A stretch of DNA of 64,000 nt from JAITVB01 sp031553805 (GCA_031553805.1 JAVBLC010000006.1:1-64000), one strand, 5' to 3'; counted from the stretch's first letter, positions 1-8,731 are shown. Translations and numbers: made by a program. Notes: a model not told the origin generated them from the sequence alone.

Positions 1-309
1 TATGCCCGGGTAGAGGTGTATATGAGCAGAGCAATAAAGGAAGAAAACAAATTGATTTTTAACTCTTTATTGGATAAAAAAGCAGAAATAGAAACACAAT
101 TCGGAGATGAGTTGATATGGGAAGAATTGCCTGACAAAAAAGCATCAAGAATAAAGTACGAGAAGAGTAATATGGACTATTTTAACAAAGAAAATTGGCC
201 TGAAATGATCGATTTCATGGTTGATGCGATGATCAGGCTGGAGAAAACATTCAAAGAACCCATTAGAAAGTTGCGGCCAAAACTGAAGCCAAGTAATACA
301 GAAGAATAG
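1..309 (+). CDS. DUF4268 domain protein, C-terminal part (5' end outside window)
   Basis: The frame is open back to the first base, so this is the 3' end of a longer gene; the internal GTG at 16 and ATG at 22 are probably not starts. The 102 visible residues contain an EENKLIF...LLDKKAEIE segment, a WEELPDKKASRIKY segment and a WPEMIDFMVDAMIRLEK segment. This pattern is typical of the DUF4268 domain, which is found at the C-terminus of accessory-region proteins of unknown or nuclease-like function. The gene is A+T-rich compared with the DNA beyond 3.2 kb, which fits transferred DNA. The domain call is from memory of the family pattern; the function is unknown. Confidence 0.7.
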   Translation, partial: YARVEVYMSRAIKEENKLIFNSLLDKKAEIETQFGDELIWEELPDKKASRIKYEKSNMDYFNKENWPEMIDFMVDAMIRLEKTFKEPIRKLRPKLKPSNTEE

Positions 310-352
310 GTTCTAAATTGAACTGCATGAATTACATGTATTTATCAACAGA

Positions 353-781
353 ATGAGCGATAATCTATACGATACCCCAACGTCTAACAACAAATATCTT
401 GTGCTTGACGACAGGCATGAGGTGCTTAATGTCTACAAGTCGAAATGTTGCCAGTGCCGGTATTATGAAGAGGATGAATTATTTTGCCGTCCGTTTCCGG
501 CAGGAATCCCCGACGAATATCTATCCGGCGACAAAATTCACGACCAAATAGACGAGCGCCAGGTCGGGGATACTGTATTTAGACGGGTAATGAAAGATGA
601 GTTAACCGCAAAGATGCATGCGGAGTTTCTCGGTGATGAAGTTTCGCCGGAAGAGCTTGTCATATGGGAAATTTACGGGGCGGTTGAGCGTGGGACTCCA
701 ATAAAGGCAGCACTTGAAAGGCACGGCATCTCCCACGAGGAGTACGAGGCTGGCTACGAACGTTATTTTAATCACAAATAG
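353..781 (+). CDS. hypothetical protein with N-terminal Cys cluster
   Basis: This 142-residue protein is one I do not recognise. An N-terminal CCQCRYY...CRPFP segment (about residues 33-50) puts four cysteines close together and could bind a metal or form disulfides. It is followed by GIPDEYLSGDKIHD, a pattern I associate with small uncharacterised bacterial proteins. The C-terminal half is acidic and probably helical (EELVIWEIYGAVERG). It lies 43 bases after the DUF4268 gene and 45 bases before the next gene on the same strand, so the three may be co-transcribed. The ATG at 353 is the only reasonable start. No signal peptide or membrane segment is visible. Confidence 0.6.
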   Translation: MSDNLYDTPTSNNKYLVLDDRHEVLNVYKSKCCQCRYYEEDELFCRPFPAGIPDEYLSGDKIHDQIDERQVGDTVFRRVMKDELTAKMHAEFLGDEVSPEELVIWEIYGAVERGTPIKAALERHGISHEEYEAGYERYFNHK

Positions 782-826
782 TCCTACAAAGTGTATTTGA
801 TCAGAGCCCACATAAGAAAACAAATA

Positions 827-1306
827 ATGGCCATTAAAACAAGCTCAAGAATAGCAGCCAAAAAACTGGCTACCGAAAATGGTTTTGATACTATCCGCTA
901 CAAGAAGTCGTGCTTTGGGTATGTGGTATTTTGGGCGAGCAATAAATCGGATAACTACGAGTGCGTGGGTTATCCTACGTTTATCCTTGTAGACAAAGAA
1001 AATAAGGCAACGATTGCCTCGCCGGACGAAACTCGTGCGATAATGGATTTTGACTATAAAAAGCTCAAGGGCTGGGATTTATATAATTATTTCATAAACG
1101 ACCATCCAAACAGAGACTATGCCAGCGTCGTAGCGCTGCTCCCTTGCGCCTGCCTCCACGATATTGATAAGGCGGCAGCCATACTTGAGCGTACTATAAA
1201 AGATAGGCGGCGGCTCGTTGCCATCTATCCCGGGGAGGGCGAGGTTGCGACTCCGGATATGGAATATGTAGGTGGGATTATGGACGGCGGTCTATATATC
1301 AAATAA
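827..1306 (+). CDS. hypothetical protein
   Basis: This is a 159-residue protein of unknown function. I chose the ATG at 827 (MAIKTSSRIAAKKLATENGF) over an upstream in-frame GTG at 791, because the extra 12 residues are unlike a protein start. The sequence is a compact mixed alpha/beta pattern with no motif I recognise; a KSCFGYVVFWASN stretch (about residues 29-41) and a LLPCACLHDIDKAA stretch stand out. It is the last plus-strand gene of the AT-rich left end and converges on the GIY-YIG gene, whose stop lies 11 bases away. Confidence 0.55.
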   Translation: MAIKTSSRIAAKKLATENGFDTIRYKKSCFGYVVFWASNKSDNYECVGYPTFILVDKENKATIASPDETRAIMDFDYKKLKGWDLYNYFINDHPNRDYASVVALLPCACLHDIDKAAAILERTIKDRRRLVAIYPGEGEVATPDMEYVGGIMDGGLYIK

Positions 1307-1316
1307 GATGGCTAAT

Positions 1317-2225
1317 CTAAAATGCCTCTTCCCAAGTTTTCGCACTTAATAGTTTTTGCAGATTTGTGTACCTTGGGCCTTGCATCATTCCTTGCCTTGC
1401 ACCGATAAAACGTATAGGCTGTTCCAGTTTAATGGCTTTCCCCTTAAAGTTAAGTTTATATTTAGCCCCATCGCCATATGCTTCAATCGAGTCAACTTCA
1501 GCATAATAGGTTATGGCCGAGACAGGGGATGTCTGATAAGCTGCTATGTATTTAATCTCATTCAGTTTCCCGCCACTGATTCTGATAGCATACCAACAGT
1601 CTTGGTTTAAGAATGCCTCCACAAATCCACCTTCATTCGCGGGAACTACTATGGTATCTTGATTGGTCGATTTCTGTATTATAATAGATTTATGGGAATT
1701 ATCGACATCAATTACTTTTGGTTTATCAAAGATTTTGATCTCAACCAAAGGCAGGATGCTCAAAATTTCATATAGAAATTCTTTTGTATCTGCTTTTTCA
1801 GATTCTGTTAATACAGGTTCTGTTGGAGTTGCGGAATTATCAAGAATACAACGATTTCTTTCTTGTGCAAGATTGATTAAAGCGTACTCAAGCCACGTTA
1901 TGTGTCCCCTGTTGAGGCCATTATTACTGGATACGAATATTACTAATTTTTCCCAGAATGGTTTCTCCTTGTAATGCGATTCAATTCGCTTTCTTATACC
2001 ATCTCCCTGCCCTATATAAATCTTGGGCAAATCAGAATTCTCATCATAACCTATTAGGATATAAATACCTGCCTGGTCAAATTCTTTTCTATTTTTATGA
2101 GAATTCCAATCGTCTCTTGACATTTCAACGCCGACTCCGGTCCAATTCATTTTCTCAATGACCTTAATAGAATTGGGATTCCCGTTAGGCATATAAAGCT
2201 TGATGGAGTATGGTCTATTGCTCAT
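1317..2225 (-). CDS. GIY-YIG nuclease family protein
   Basis: This 302-residue protein carries the GIY-YIG endonuclease core: AGIYILIGYDE (about residues 52-62), then KIYIGQGDGIRKRIESHY with the catalytic-type arginine, then the LEYALINLAQ helix with the glutamate. The family cuts DNA with one GIY-YIG active site and a bound metal. The N-terminal 50 residues and the C-terminal 150 residues resemble the widespread bacterial group in which the nuclease is followed by a DUF4357-like tail, but that tail assignment is tentative. Free-standing copies are common in mobile or defence DNA, which fits the position near a tRNA gene. Its target is unknown. Confidence 0.8.
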   Translation of the reverse strand: MSNRPYSIKLYMPNGNPNSIKVIEKMNWTGVGVEMSRDDWNSHKNRKEFDQAGIYILIGYDENSDLPKIYIGQGDGIRKRIESHYKEKPFWEKLVIFVSSNNGLNRGHITWLEYALINLAQERNRCILDNSATPTEPVLTESEKADTKEFLYEILSILPLVEIKIFDKPKVIDVDNSHKSIIIQKSTNQDTIVVPANEGGFVEAFLNQDCWYAIRISGGKLNEIKYIAAYQTSPVSAITYYAEVDSIEAYGDGAKYKLNFKGKAIKLEQPIRFIGARQGMMQGPRYTNLQKLLSAKTWEEAF

Positions 2226-2275
2226 TTAAATAACGTTTATTTTACTAACAAGATATGTACAATGATTTTCTCTGA

Positions 2276-2283
2276 CAAAGTTA
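2276..2283 (-). promoter_or_regulatory. candidate -7 box for the GIY-YIG gene
   Basis: Read on the minus strand this is TAACTTTG, a match to the Bacteroidetes -7 consensus TAnnTTTG, about 50 bases before the nuclease ATG. I see no clear TTG about 20 bases further upstream, so support is weak. Confidence 0.3.
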
Positions 2284-2338
2284 ACAAAGATTTGAGAAAT
2301 AGGGAGTATGCCATCAGATGACACTACTTACACAGAAC

Positions 2339-2716
2339 CTATTTGTCTGTAATTAAGCCGTAAATGTTATTATCAGATTGGGGCAGTGGACTATTATCAG
2401 TATCCCAGTACATACGATTAAACCAACTAAACTCATTAGCACCGCCTCCGGCTTTGTCCGCAAGCCGCTCAAACAACTCGTATAGCCAAACTTTGAACAT
2501 TTCCTCTTTGTCTACGGGGGGCTTAAGGGCGAATTCCCAGTCGCCTTTGAGTGAAGACGGGATTTGCCAGGCGGCCAGCGAGTAATCCCCCTTATTGAAC
2601 TTTTCCTCAAAAAGCGACTCATACCCCCAGAAGTTGTGAGCAGTATTTTGCTTTTCTTTATCGAACGGGTTTTCAGGCTCCCCTTTGTAGTATCGGTATA
2701 TTTTGTAATCTTTCAT
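2339..2716 (-). CDS. hypothetical protein (small Bacteroidales-type acidic protein)
   Basis: This is a 125-residue soluble protein. It starts MKDYKIYRYYKGE and is rich in Trp, Phe, Tyr and acidic residues, with no signal peptide or membrane segment. Similar small proteins starting with KIYRYYKGE and followed by NPFD are, as I recall, common in Bacteroides relatives, where they have no known function. It sits alone between the GIY-YIG gene and the tRNA-Leu gene, 113 bases from the former. It could be an immunity-type protein of an accessory locus, but nothing in the sequence shows that. Confidence 0.55.
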   Translation of the reverse strand: MKDYKIYRYYKGEPENPFDKEKQNTAHNFWGYESLFEEKFNKGDYSLAAWQIPSSLKGDWEFALKPPVDKEEMFKVWLYELFERLADKAGGGANEFSWFNRMYWDTDNSPLPQSDNNIYGLITDK

Positions 2717-2922
2717 TGTGTGTGCAGTCCTTCCAGGTACAATTACGCCATCAAGTTAGTGATTTTCCAGATATACGGGTATCTTTGTTAACCCATCCTG
2801 AATCTCTCAGAATCCGATAGGTGAATAGTTATGAGATTTCTCTTTGGGAAAGAGTAAAAATATTTACCAAAAAACAAGACTTCGCGAAGATTGTGGCCAA
2901 AATGTGCCCACGGAGACAAAAG

Positions 2923-2966
2923 AAAAATCGCTTAATCGTTGACTAACAACTGATTAAGCGATTTTT
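2923..2966. terminator. strong hairpin downstream of tRNA-Leu
   Basis: A perfect 15-bp stem (2923-2937 with 2952-2966) is extended inside by a 4-bp GTTG/CAAC stem. The outer arms are AAAAATCGC.../...GCGATTTTT, so it can act as an intrinsic terminator on either strand. It begins 5 bases beyond the tRNA 3' end and most simply ends the tRNA transcript. Confidence 0.75.
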
Positions 2967-2970
2967 GCTG

Positions 2971-3054
2971 TGCCCAGAACAGGAGTCGAACCTGCACGTT
3001 GTCACCAACACTCGCCCCTGAAACGAGCGCGTCTACCAATTTCGCCATCTGGGC
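2971..3054 (-). tRNA. tRNA-Leu (anticodon CAG)
   Basis: Read on the minus strand, the gene starts GCCCAGATGGCGAAATTGG and ends in TTCTGGGCA. The acceptor stem is a perfect GCCCAGA/TCTGGGC. The anticodon arm is CTCGT-TTCAGGG-GCGAG, with CAG in loop positions 3-5. A long variable arm and a GGTTCGACTCC T arm give 84 bases, as expected for a class II tRNA-Leu. The CCA end is not encoded. The G+C-rich core chromosome begins on its 5' side and AT-rich DNA lies on its 3' side, so it may be an integration target. Confidence 0.93.
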
Positions 3055-3206
3055 TGGTGTGCGTTTGGCGGGGACAAAGATAATGCTTTTTTTTATTTTT
3101 CACCTTTTTTCCGATAAAATTTCCGGAAAGGGGAGGAGTTGGACGAACAGACCGGAAAGATCAGTTCGTTTTCAGGTTCGGGTACAGGCCGAAAACCGCG
3201 GTGGCG

Positions 3207-4397
3207 TCAGACGAGTTCGTCGAGGCAACGGCTGACGATCGTGCAAATTTCGTCGATCTCTTCGTCCGTGACGGTCAGCGGCGGAGCGATCCGGAACGCT
3301 GTGTCGCAGAACAGGAAAAAGTCGGGCAGCAGCCCCTGGTCGATGAACTTCTGCATGGCCCGCACGGTCAGATCGGGATCGCCTAACTCGACGGCCATCA
3401 TCAGTCCCGCCCGCCGGATTTCTTTAATCAGCCGGTGTTCCGAAAGTTGCCGGACAATCCGGTCGGATTTCGCTTCGACCTGCTGGACCAAGCCGCTTGT
3501 TTCGAGGAATTCCAACGCAGCCAGGCCGGCGGCACAACACACCGGATGGCCGCCGAACGTAGTGATGTGGCCCAGCGGCGGATCGTTCCGCAGGCAGGAC
3601 ATCACACGACCCGAAGCGGCGAATCCCCCGAGGGGCATCCCGCCACCCATCGCCTTGGCCATCACCAGAATATCCGGCGTCACTCCGAAGCGTTGGCAGG
3701 CAAACAGGCACCCCGTGCGTCCGAAGCCGGTCTGGATTTCATCGAAGATCAGCGGCGCGCCCACTTCGGTGCATCGTGCCCGGAGCGCTTCGAGAAATCC
3801 GGGGGCGGGCAGGCGGATGCCTCCCTCGCCTTGCACGGGTTCGATCAGTACGGCGGCTGTGCGCGAAGTGATTTTTTCGAGATCAGGCAAGTGGTTGAAC
3901 TCAAGTTGCCGGGTATCGGGCAGCAACGGCCGGAAAGCGTTTTTGAACGCTTCGCCCCCCATCATGCTCAGCGACCCGTGGGTGCTGCCGTGGTAAGCGT
4001 TGCGGAATGAGATGAGCTCAGTGCGGCCGGTATGGCGCTTGGCCAGTTTCAGTGCGCCTTCGACCGCTTCGCTCCCCGAATTGACAAAGTAGACCGCATC
4101 GAGCGGCGCGGGCAGGTGCGAGGTGATCTTTTGTGCAAAAAGCACCTGGGGCGACTGCACGATCTCGCCGTAGACCATCAGGTGCATATGCTCGCGGGCC
4201 TGGCGGCACACGGCTTCGACCACCGCCCGATTGCCGTGGCCCACGTTGCTCACCGACACCCCCGAGATGAGGTCGATATAGCGTTTTCCGTCCGGGCTAT
4301 ATAAATAGATGCCTTCGGCGCGGGCGATTTCGATCGCCATCGGGTTGTCCGACGTTTGTCCGACGTGCTGTAAAAAAAGTTGCCGCAGAGTTTCCAT
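3207..4397 (-). CDS. aspartate aminotransferase family protein (class III, PLP)
   Basis: This 396-residue PLP enzyme belongs to the acetylornithine/ornithine/4-aminobutyrate aminotransferase group. Visible signatures are FVNSGSEAVEGALKLAKRHT (cofactor phosphate binding), FRNAYHGSTHG, LIFDEIQTGFGRTG (the Asp that pairs with the pyridine nitrogen) and MAKAMGGGMPLGG, with Lys248 as the expected Schiff-base lysine. The length is normal for the family. The start is the ATG at 4397; the frame stays open upstream, but that part is antisense-like sequence inside trmH. It lies 8 bases after trmH, so it is probably translated from the same mRNA. The substrate cannot be read from sequence; an ornithine-type substrate is only a guess. 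Confidence 0.85.
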   Translation of the reverse strand: METLRQLFLQHVGQTSDNPMAIEIARAEGIYLYSPDGKRYIDLISGVSVSNVGHGNRAVVEAVCRQAREHMHLMVYGEIVQSPQVLFAQKITSHLPAPLDAVYFVNSGSEAVEGALKLAKRHTGRTELISFRNAYHGSTHGSLSMMGGEAFKNAFRPLLPDTRQLEFNHLPDLEKITSRTAAVLIEPVQGEGGIRLPAPGFLEALRARCTEVGAPLIFDEIQTGFGRTGCLFACQRFGVTPDILVMAKAMGGGMPLGGFAASGRVMSCLRNDPPLGHITTFGGHPVCCAAGLAALEFLETSGLVQQVEAKSDRIVRQLSEHRLIKEIRRAGLMMAVELGDPDLTVRAMQKFIDQGLLPDFFLFCDTAFRIAPPLTVTDEEIDEICTIVSRCLDELV

Positions 4398-4405
4398 AAG
4401 CGAGG

Positions 4406-5089
4406 TCAGGGAATCGATGAAAAACGGCTCATGATGCCTTTCGGATCGCGTACCGACGAGAGCATCCACCGGTAGAGGATTTCCGCTTTTTCGTCGTCGG
4501 CGAGTTGCCACTCGACATCCGAGTTGCGTATCCGTTGGGTGAGTTGGTGCAGGATGATCGCGGCGCAGACCGAAATGTTGAGGCTCTCGACGAACCCCAC
4601 CATCGGTACCCGCAGGAATTCGTCGGCCGAGGCGATCACTTCGTCCGAAATGCCGGCGTGTTCGGTGCCGAAGAAGAGAGCAAAGGGGCCGCGGGCGACG
4701 TCGAACGTTTCGGGCGTCGAGTCGTCGCGGTGGGGTGTGGTGGCGACGATACGGTAGCCTTGGCCTTTCAGCCGGCCGATCAGTTCGCTGGTCGGGTTTT
4801 CGAAATGGTGTTTGCTGTAGCGGTGGATGTCGACCCACTTGTCGGTGCCGCGCACGATGTGGAGGTTGGGCGAAAAGCGGGTGAGGGTTTCGATCGCGTG
4901 GATTTCCTGCACCCCGAACGCCTCGCAACTGCGCACCACCGCGCTCGCGTTCTGCGGGTGGAATGTGTTCTCCATACACACGGTCACGTAACGGGTGCGG
5001 TTCTCGAGGCATTTTCGTAATGCATCGTAACGCTCCCGGGTCATAAACTCAGCAAGGTATTCGATTTTTTGCGTCAATAGCGGATCCAT
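4406..5089 (-). CDS. trmH: TrmH-type tRNA 2'-O-methyltransferase
   Basis: This 227-residue protein is a SpoU/TrmH knotted methyltransferase, expected to methylate the ribose of a guanosine (G18 in the best-known members) using S-adenosylmethionine. The three family motifs are present: NASAVVRSCEAFGV (about residues 48-61), FALFFGTEHAGIS and VPMVGFVESLNISVCAAI. The C-terminal extension after the knot (about 45 residues, WQLADDEKAEILYRWMLSS) is like that of TrmH. It lies between a queA paralogue (15-base gap) and the aminotransferase (8-base gap). The neighbouring tRNA-modification gene supports a tRNA rather than rRNA target. Confidence 0.87.
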   Translation of the reverse strand: MDPLLTQKIEYLAEFMTRERYDALRKCLENRTRYVTVCMENTFHPQNASAVVRSCEAFGVQEIHAIETLTRFSPNLHIVRGTDKWVDIHRYSKHHFENPTSELIGRLKGQGYRIVATTPHRDDSTPETFDVARGPFALFFGTEHAGISDEVIASADEFLRVPMVGFVESLNISVCAAIILHQLTQRIRNSDVEWQLADDEKAEILYRWMLSSVRDPKGIMSRFSSIP

Positions 5090-5104
5090 TGACGGTAAAG
5101 ATAA

Positions 5105-6340
5105 TCATTTTCCGGGAAACAGGATCGATGAGTCACCGTAACTCAGGAAACGAAAGCCGTTTGCGAGGGCGTAATCGTAGATCCGCTGCCAGCCCTCGCC
5201 CACGAGGGCGGCAATGAGCAACAGCAGCGTGCTTTGCGGCTGGTGAAAATTAGTGACCAGGGCCGACACCACGCGGAACGTGTAGCCGCGGGGAGCGATC
5301 ATGATACGGGTCGATGCTTTTAGCACGTCGAGCCCGCGTTCCTCCATCCAGGTACGCAGGGCGGCAAGCCCTTCGCTGCCGGTGATTACGGGCGGGATGT
5401 CGTAGGCTTCCCATTGGCCGACGGGGGTTTGGGGCGATGCGTCGCCTGTGGTCAACACCCGATAGCCCAGTACGGCCAACGATTCGAGCGTGCGGACAGA
5501 GGTTGTGCCAACGGCAATAATGTGCCCCGATTTCTCGATAAGTTGCGAAAGCGTGCTGAGCCCTATCGAAAAGTGTTCGGTGTGCATCGGGTGTTGGGTG
5601 GCGTCGTCGGCCTTGACCGGCAGGAAGGTGCCGGCGCCCACGTGGAGGGTGACCTCGGCTGTGGCCATGCCCCCGGCCCGCAGGCGGTCGATCAGCGCGG
5701 GAGTAAAGTGCAGCCCGGCCGTCGGGGCGGCCACCGAACCCTCCCAGCGCGAGTAGACGGTCTGGTAACGTTCATTGTCCGACATTTCGCTTTCGCGGCG
5801 CAGGTAGGGAGGGATGGGAATCGTTCCCAATAGTTCCAACAACTGTCCGAAAGTGAGGTCGGCCGTCCACGTGAAACAGATCAGCGGGTCGCTTTTTTCT
5901 CCCTCGCCGCCCTCGCCTGGGGCCGTTCCCGCCCGCTCGGCGATCAGGAGGTATTCGCCGCCGTCATGTGGAAACGGGATTTGCAGCGGGCCGTCTTTCC
6001 ACTTTTTCAGGTTTCCGACGATGCATTGCCATACGCAGCTGCCTTTTTGCGAAAACGCCCGTTCGTAGTCGGCCGGGTCGTGGGGTTCGAGGCAAAAAAT
6101 TTCGATCCGTGCGCCTGTCGCTTTGAAAAATTGCAGCCGGGCACGGACCACTTTCGTATTATTGAATACGAGTAACGAATCGGAGGGGATCACTTCGCCG
6201 ATCTCCCGAAAAATTTTTTCAGCGATTTCGCCGTTGCGGTAGACCAGCAGTTTCGACGCGTCGCGTTCCGGCAGCGGGAATTTGGCGATCCGCTCTTCGG
6301 GCAGGTCGTAGCGGTAGCGGCGGATGTCGATAGGTTCCAT
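5105..6340 (-). CDS. queA: QueA-like S-adenosylmethionine:tRNA ribosyltransferase-isomerase, long paralogue
   Basis: This 411-residue protein has the QueA fold signatures: LLVFNNTKVVRARL near residue 60, SVAAPTAGLHFTPALIDRL, VTLHVGAGTFLPV and a C-terminal ALVTNFHQPQSTLLLLIAAL. QueA transfers the ribosyl part of SAM to preQ1 in tRNA to give epoxyqueuosine. This copy is about 60 residues longer than the canonical queA found at 38268-39317, with a Gly/Glu-rich insertion (GTAPGEGGEGEKSD) and an extra stretch in the second half. The start is the ATG at 6340, which overlaps the stop of the upstream membrane gene as TAATG, so translation is likely coupled. Its exact substrate may differ from that of canonical QueA. 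Confidence 0.82.
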   Translation of the reverse strand: MEPIDIRRYRYDLPEERIAKFPLPERDASKLLVYRNGEIAEKIFREIGEVIPSDSLLVFNNTKVVRARLQFFKATGARIEIFCLEPHDPADYERAFSQKGSCVWQCIVGNLKKWKDGPLQIPFPHDGGEYLLIAERAGTAPGEGGEGEKSDPLICFTWTADLTFGQLLELLGTIPIPPYLRRESEMSDNERYQTVYSRWEGSVAAPTAGLHFTPALIDRLRAGGMATAEVTLHVGAGTFLPVKADDATQHPMHTEHFSIGLSTLSQLIEKSGHIIAVGTTSVRTLESLAVLGYRVLTTGDASPQTPVGQWEAYDIPPVITGSEGLAALRTWMEERGLDVLKASTRIMIAPRGYTFRVVSALVTNFHQPQSTLLLLIAALVGEGWQRIYDYALANGFRFLSYGDSSILFPGK

Positions 6341-7326
6341 TACAACAGGGGCAACAGGTTGTGGAACAGGATAGAGACAATCATCAGCGCATAGACCAAA
6401 TTCGGAAACAAGCCGGAATGGGTGCCGAACCAGGCCGGGGTAAAGATTGCGAGCGGCATGGCCAGTAGCGGCATCATCGCGCTGCTGCGGCACGGAAGCA
6501 CGGCCACCATCGCCACAGCGGCCACGGTTGCCCAAAGCATGACGAGGTAGGCTTTCTGGGTGCGTTGCCGCATTCCCTTGCGGCGTTTGATCCAGGTGCC
6601 CAACGACAGCAGCAGGGCTATGCCAAAAAGCACCGGTGCAACCAGCGCCAAGGGTTCCATCGGCGGAAAACCGTCGGGCGAAGCGGGCTCCACCAGCAAC
6701 GCGGCCCCTTGTCGGACGACCATCGAAGAATCGTTACCCAGCGCCCAGAATACATACGAGCAGAGGAAAACCGGCAAGAGCAGCCCCACCAGCGAAACCA
6801 CCCACTCACGCGAGTCGCGCCCCAGCGCGATCAGCCCGATCAGGATCGCCGGCACGAAAAAAATGGCCGGAGGAAAAAGCAATACTGCGGTCCCGATGGC
6901 TACCGAAGCGTTGAAAAAGTAGCCGTACATCCCCTCCTTGTGATAGGAAAAAATCACCGTGTCGAACGCGTAAATGCACAGGAACGACACGAAGAGCGTC
7001 AGCGGCGCGCTGTTGTCGGCCGGCCAGGCCCACCCCAGGCTGATGATCAGGTAGAGGATCGACGGCATGTAGTTCCGTTCGCGGTACATCAGGTTGCGCG
7101 AGGCGATGCGCACCACGAGCGTTGCGTTGACAAGCGCCAGCGCAAAAACGAGCGCCATCCGCAGTCCCGCCTGTTCGGTCGGGATGCGTAGACCCTCGGC
7201 CAGCACCGAACGCCCGGCTTCGGCCCCGGTTCCCGAGAAACTCGCCCCCCACGCAAAAAGCGCGAACAGCGCCGCAAAACCGACGAAGGTTTGCAGCAGG
7301 CGCAGGCGGGAATGGTCTATGCTCAT
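6340..7326 (-). CDS. polytopic membrane protein (DUF6427-like)
   Basis: This 328-residue integral membrane protein has about 9-10 hydrophobic segments, for example FVGFAALFALFAWGASF near the start, MALVFALALVNATLVVRIA and AVLLFPPAIFFVPAILIGL. There is no transport or enzyme motif. The layout, with a short Arg/Asn-rich cytoplasmic loop RIASRNLMYRERNYMPSILY and a position beside purD, resembles the DUF6427 proteins of Bacteroidetes, which have no known function; this match is from memory. Its stop overlaps the queA-like start by one base. It lies only 24 bases from the purD terminator, so its own promoter must overlap that hairpin or it depends on read-through. Confidence 0.65.
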   Translation of the reverse strand: MSIDHSRLRLLQTFVGFAALFALFAWGASFSGTGAEAGRSVLAEGLRIPTEQAGLRMALVFALALVNATLVVRIASRNLMYRERNYMPSILYLIISLGWAWPADNSAPLTLFVSFLCIYAFDTVIFSYHKEGMYGYFFNASVAIGTAVLLFPPAIFFVPAILIGLIALGRDSREWVVSLVGLLLPVFLCSYVFWALGNDSSMVVRQGAALLVEPASPDGFPPMEPLALVAPVLFGIALLLSLGTWIKRRKGMRQRTQKAYLVMLWATVAAVAMVAVLPCRSSAMMPLLAMPLAIFTPAWFGTHSGLFPNLVYALMIVSILFHNLLPLL

Positions 7327-7350
7327 CGGGATATGCGGGTTTCGTGATTT

Positions 7351-7381
7351 ATAAAAAATCCCCCGGGGTAGGCCCGGGGGA
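7351..7381 (-). terminator. rho-independent terminator of purD
   Basis: On the minus strand there is a 9-bp G+C-rich stem (7373-7381 with 7359-7367, CCCCCGGG type) with a 5-base loop, followed by six U residues. It lies 17 bases after the purD stop. Confidence 0.9.
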
Positions 7382-7397
7382 GATGTGATGTCGTCGG

Positions 7398-8693
7398 TTA
7401 CCGGGCGGCGAGGTCTTCCCCGATATCGGTCCGAAAGTATTTTCCGTCGTAGGCAATGCCTTCGATCGCTTGGAACGATCGTCCGGCGGCTTCCCGGATC
7501 GTGTCGCCGAACGAGGTGACGGCCAGCACACGGCCCCCGGCGGTGACCACGTCGCGGCCCTTGAGGGCGGTTCCGGCGTGGAACACGAGGCTTTCGGTCG
7601 GATTGTCCAGCCCCGTTATCGGAAACCCTTTGGGGTAGTCGCCCGGGTATCCCTCCGAAACGCAGACCACCGTGACGGCTGTTTCGGGTTTGATAACCAG
7701 CTCTTTTTCGTTCAGGCTGGCGTGGACGATGCCTTCAAACAGGTCGATCAGGTCGCTCTCGATGCGGGGCAGCACCACCTCGGTTTCGGGGTCGCCCATC
7801 CTGACGTTGTATTCGATCACTTTCGGCTCGCCGTCGCAGTTCATCAAGCCGATGAAAATGAAGCCGTTGTAAGTGATCTTTTCGTTCCTCAGGCCGGCAA
7901 TAGTCTGTTCGACGATCCGTGTGCGCACCTTATTCATAAAAACTTCGTCGACGAACGGAACCGGCGAAACAGCGCCCATCCCGCCCGTGTTGGGGCCGGT
8001 GTCGCCCACCCCGATGCGTTTGTAGTCCTTCGCTTCGGGCAGGATCTTATAGGATTTGCCGTCGGTGGCCACGAAGACCGATACCTCGATGCCCGACAGG
8101 TGTTCTTCGATCACCACTTTCTGGCTCGCGGCCCCGAATTTGCCCGAAAGCATCGTTTCGAGTTCGCGCTTGGCCTCTTCGAGGTCGCTGATGATCAGCA
8201 CGCCCTTGCCTGCGGCCAGGCCGTCGGCCTTAAGCACATAGGGCGGGGCCAGGGTTTCCAGAAACGCCTGCCCGTCGGCGAGGGTCGCCTTCGAGAAACT
8301 TTTGTAGGCCGCTGTCGGGATGTTGTTGCGCACCATGAATTCTTTTGCAAAATCCTTGCTCCCTTCCAGGCGCGCGCCTTCCTGCGAGGGTCCTACGACC
8401 GGCACGTGGCGAATCTGGTCGTCGTTCTGGAAATAGTCGAAAATGCCTTTCACCAGCGGCTCTTCGGGACCCACGACCACCAGATTGATGTTGTTCTGCA
8501 GCACGAACTGCTTGACCGCCGCGAAGTTATTCGGGTTAAGGTCGACGTTGATCCCGTGGGCACGGGTACCCGCGTTACCGGGTGCGACGTATAATTTGGC
8601 CAGGCGGCTGCTTTGGGCGATTTTCCAGGCGAAAGCGTGCTCGCGTCCGCCCGATCCCAGCAGCAGTACGTTGACTGACTTCGGTAATTTCAT
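7398..8693 (-). CDS. purD: phosphoribosylamine--glycine ligase
   Basis: This 431-residue ATP-grasp enzyme catalyses the second step of purine synthesis, joining 5-phosphoribosylamine and glycine to give GAR. Signatures are VLLLGSGGREHAFAWKIAQS at the N-terminus, VVVGPEEPLVKGI, VLKADGLAAGKGVLI in the ATP-grasp, GPNTGGMGAVSP and YNVRMGDPETEVVLPRI. The length is the usual one. It is monocistronic in appearance: a candidate promoter lies upstream and a strong terminator directly downstream. A second purine gene, purH, is found 40 kb away at 48228-49748. Confidence 0.96.
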   Translation of the reverse strand: MKLPKSVNVLLLGSGGREHAFAWKIAQSSRLAKLYVAPGNAGTRAHGINVDLNPNNFAAVKQFVLQNNINLVVVGPEEPLVKGIFDYFQNDDQIRHVPVVGPSQEGARLEGSKDFAKEFMVRNNIPTAAYKSFSKATLADGQAFLETLAPPYVLKADGLAAGKGVLIISDLEEAKRELETMLSGKFGAASQKVVIEEHLSGIEVSVFVATDGKSYKILPEAKDYKRIGVGDTGPNTGGMGAVSPVPFVDEVFMNKVRTRIVEQTIAGLRNEKITYNGFIFIGLMNCDGEPKVIEYNVRMGDPETEVVLPRIESDLIDLFEGIVHASLNEKELVIKPETAVTVVCVSEGYPGDYPKGFPITGLDNPTESLVFHAGTALKGRDVVTAGGRVLAVTSFGDTIREAAGRSFQAIEGIAYDGKYFRTDIGEDLAAR

Positions 8694-8731
8694 AGATTGA
8701 GGATGGTGTTCGATTCGTAAAAACTAAAGTA

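Noticed and set aside
4398..5012. N-terminal extension of the aminotransferase frame into trmH
   Set aside because: The added residues are Arg/Pro-rich shadow sequence of trmH; the ATG at 4397 gives a normal family N-terminus.
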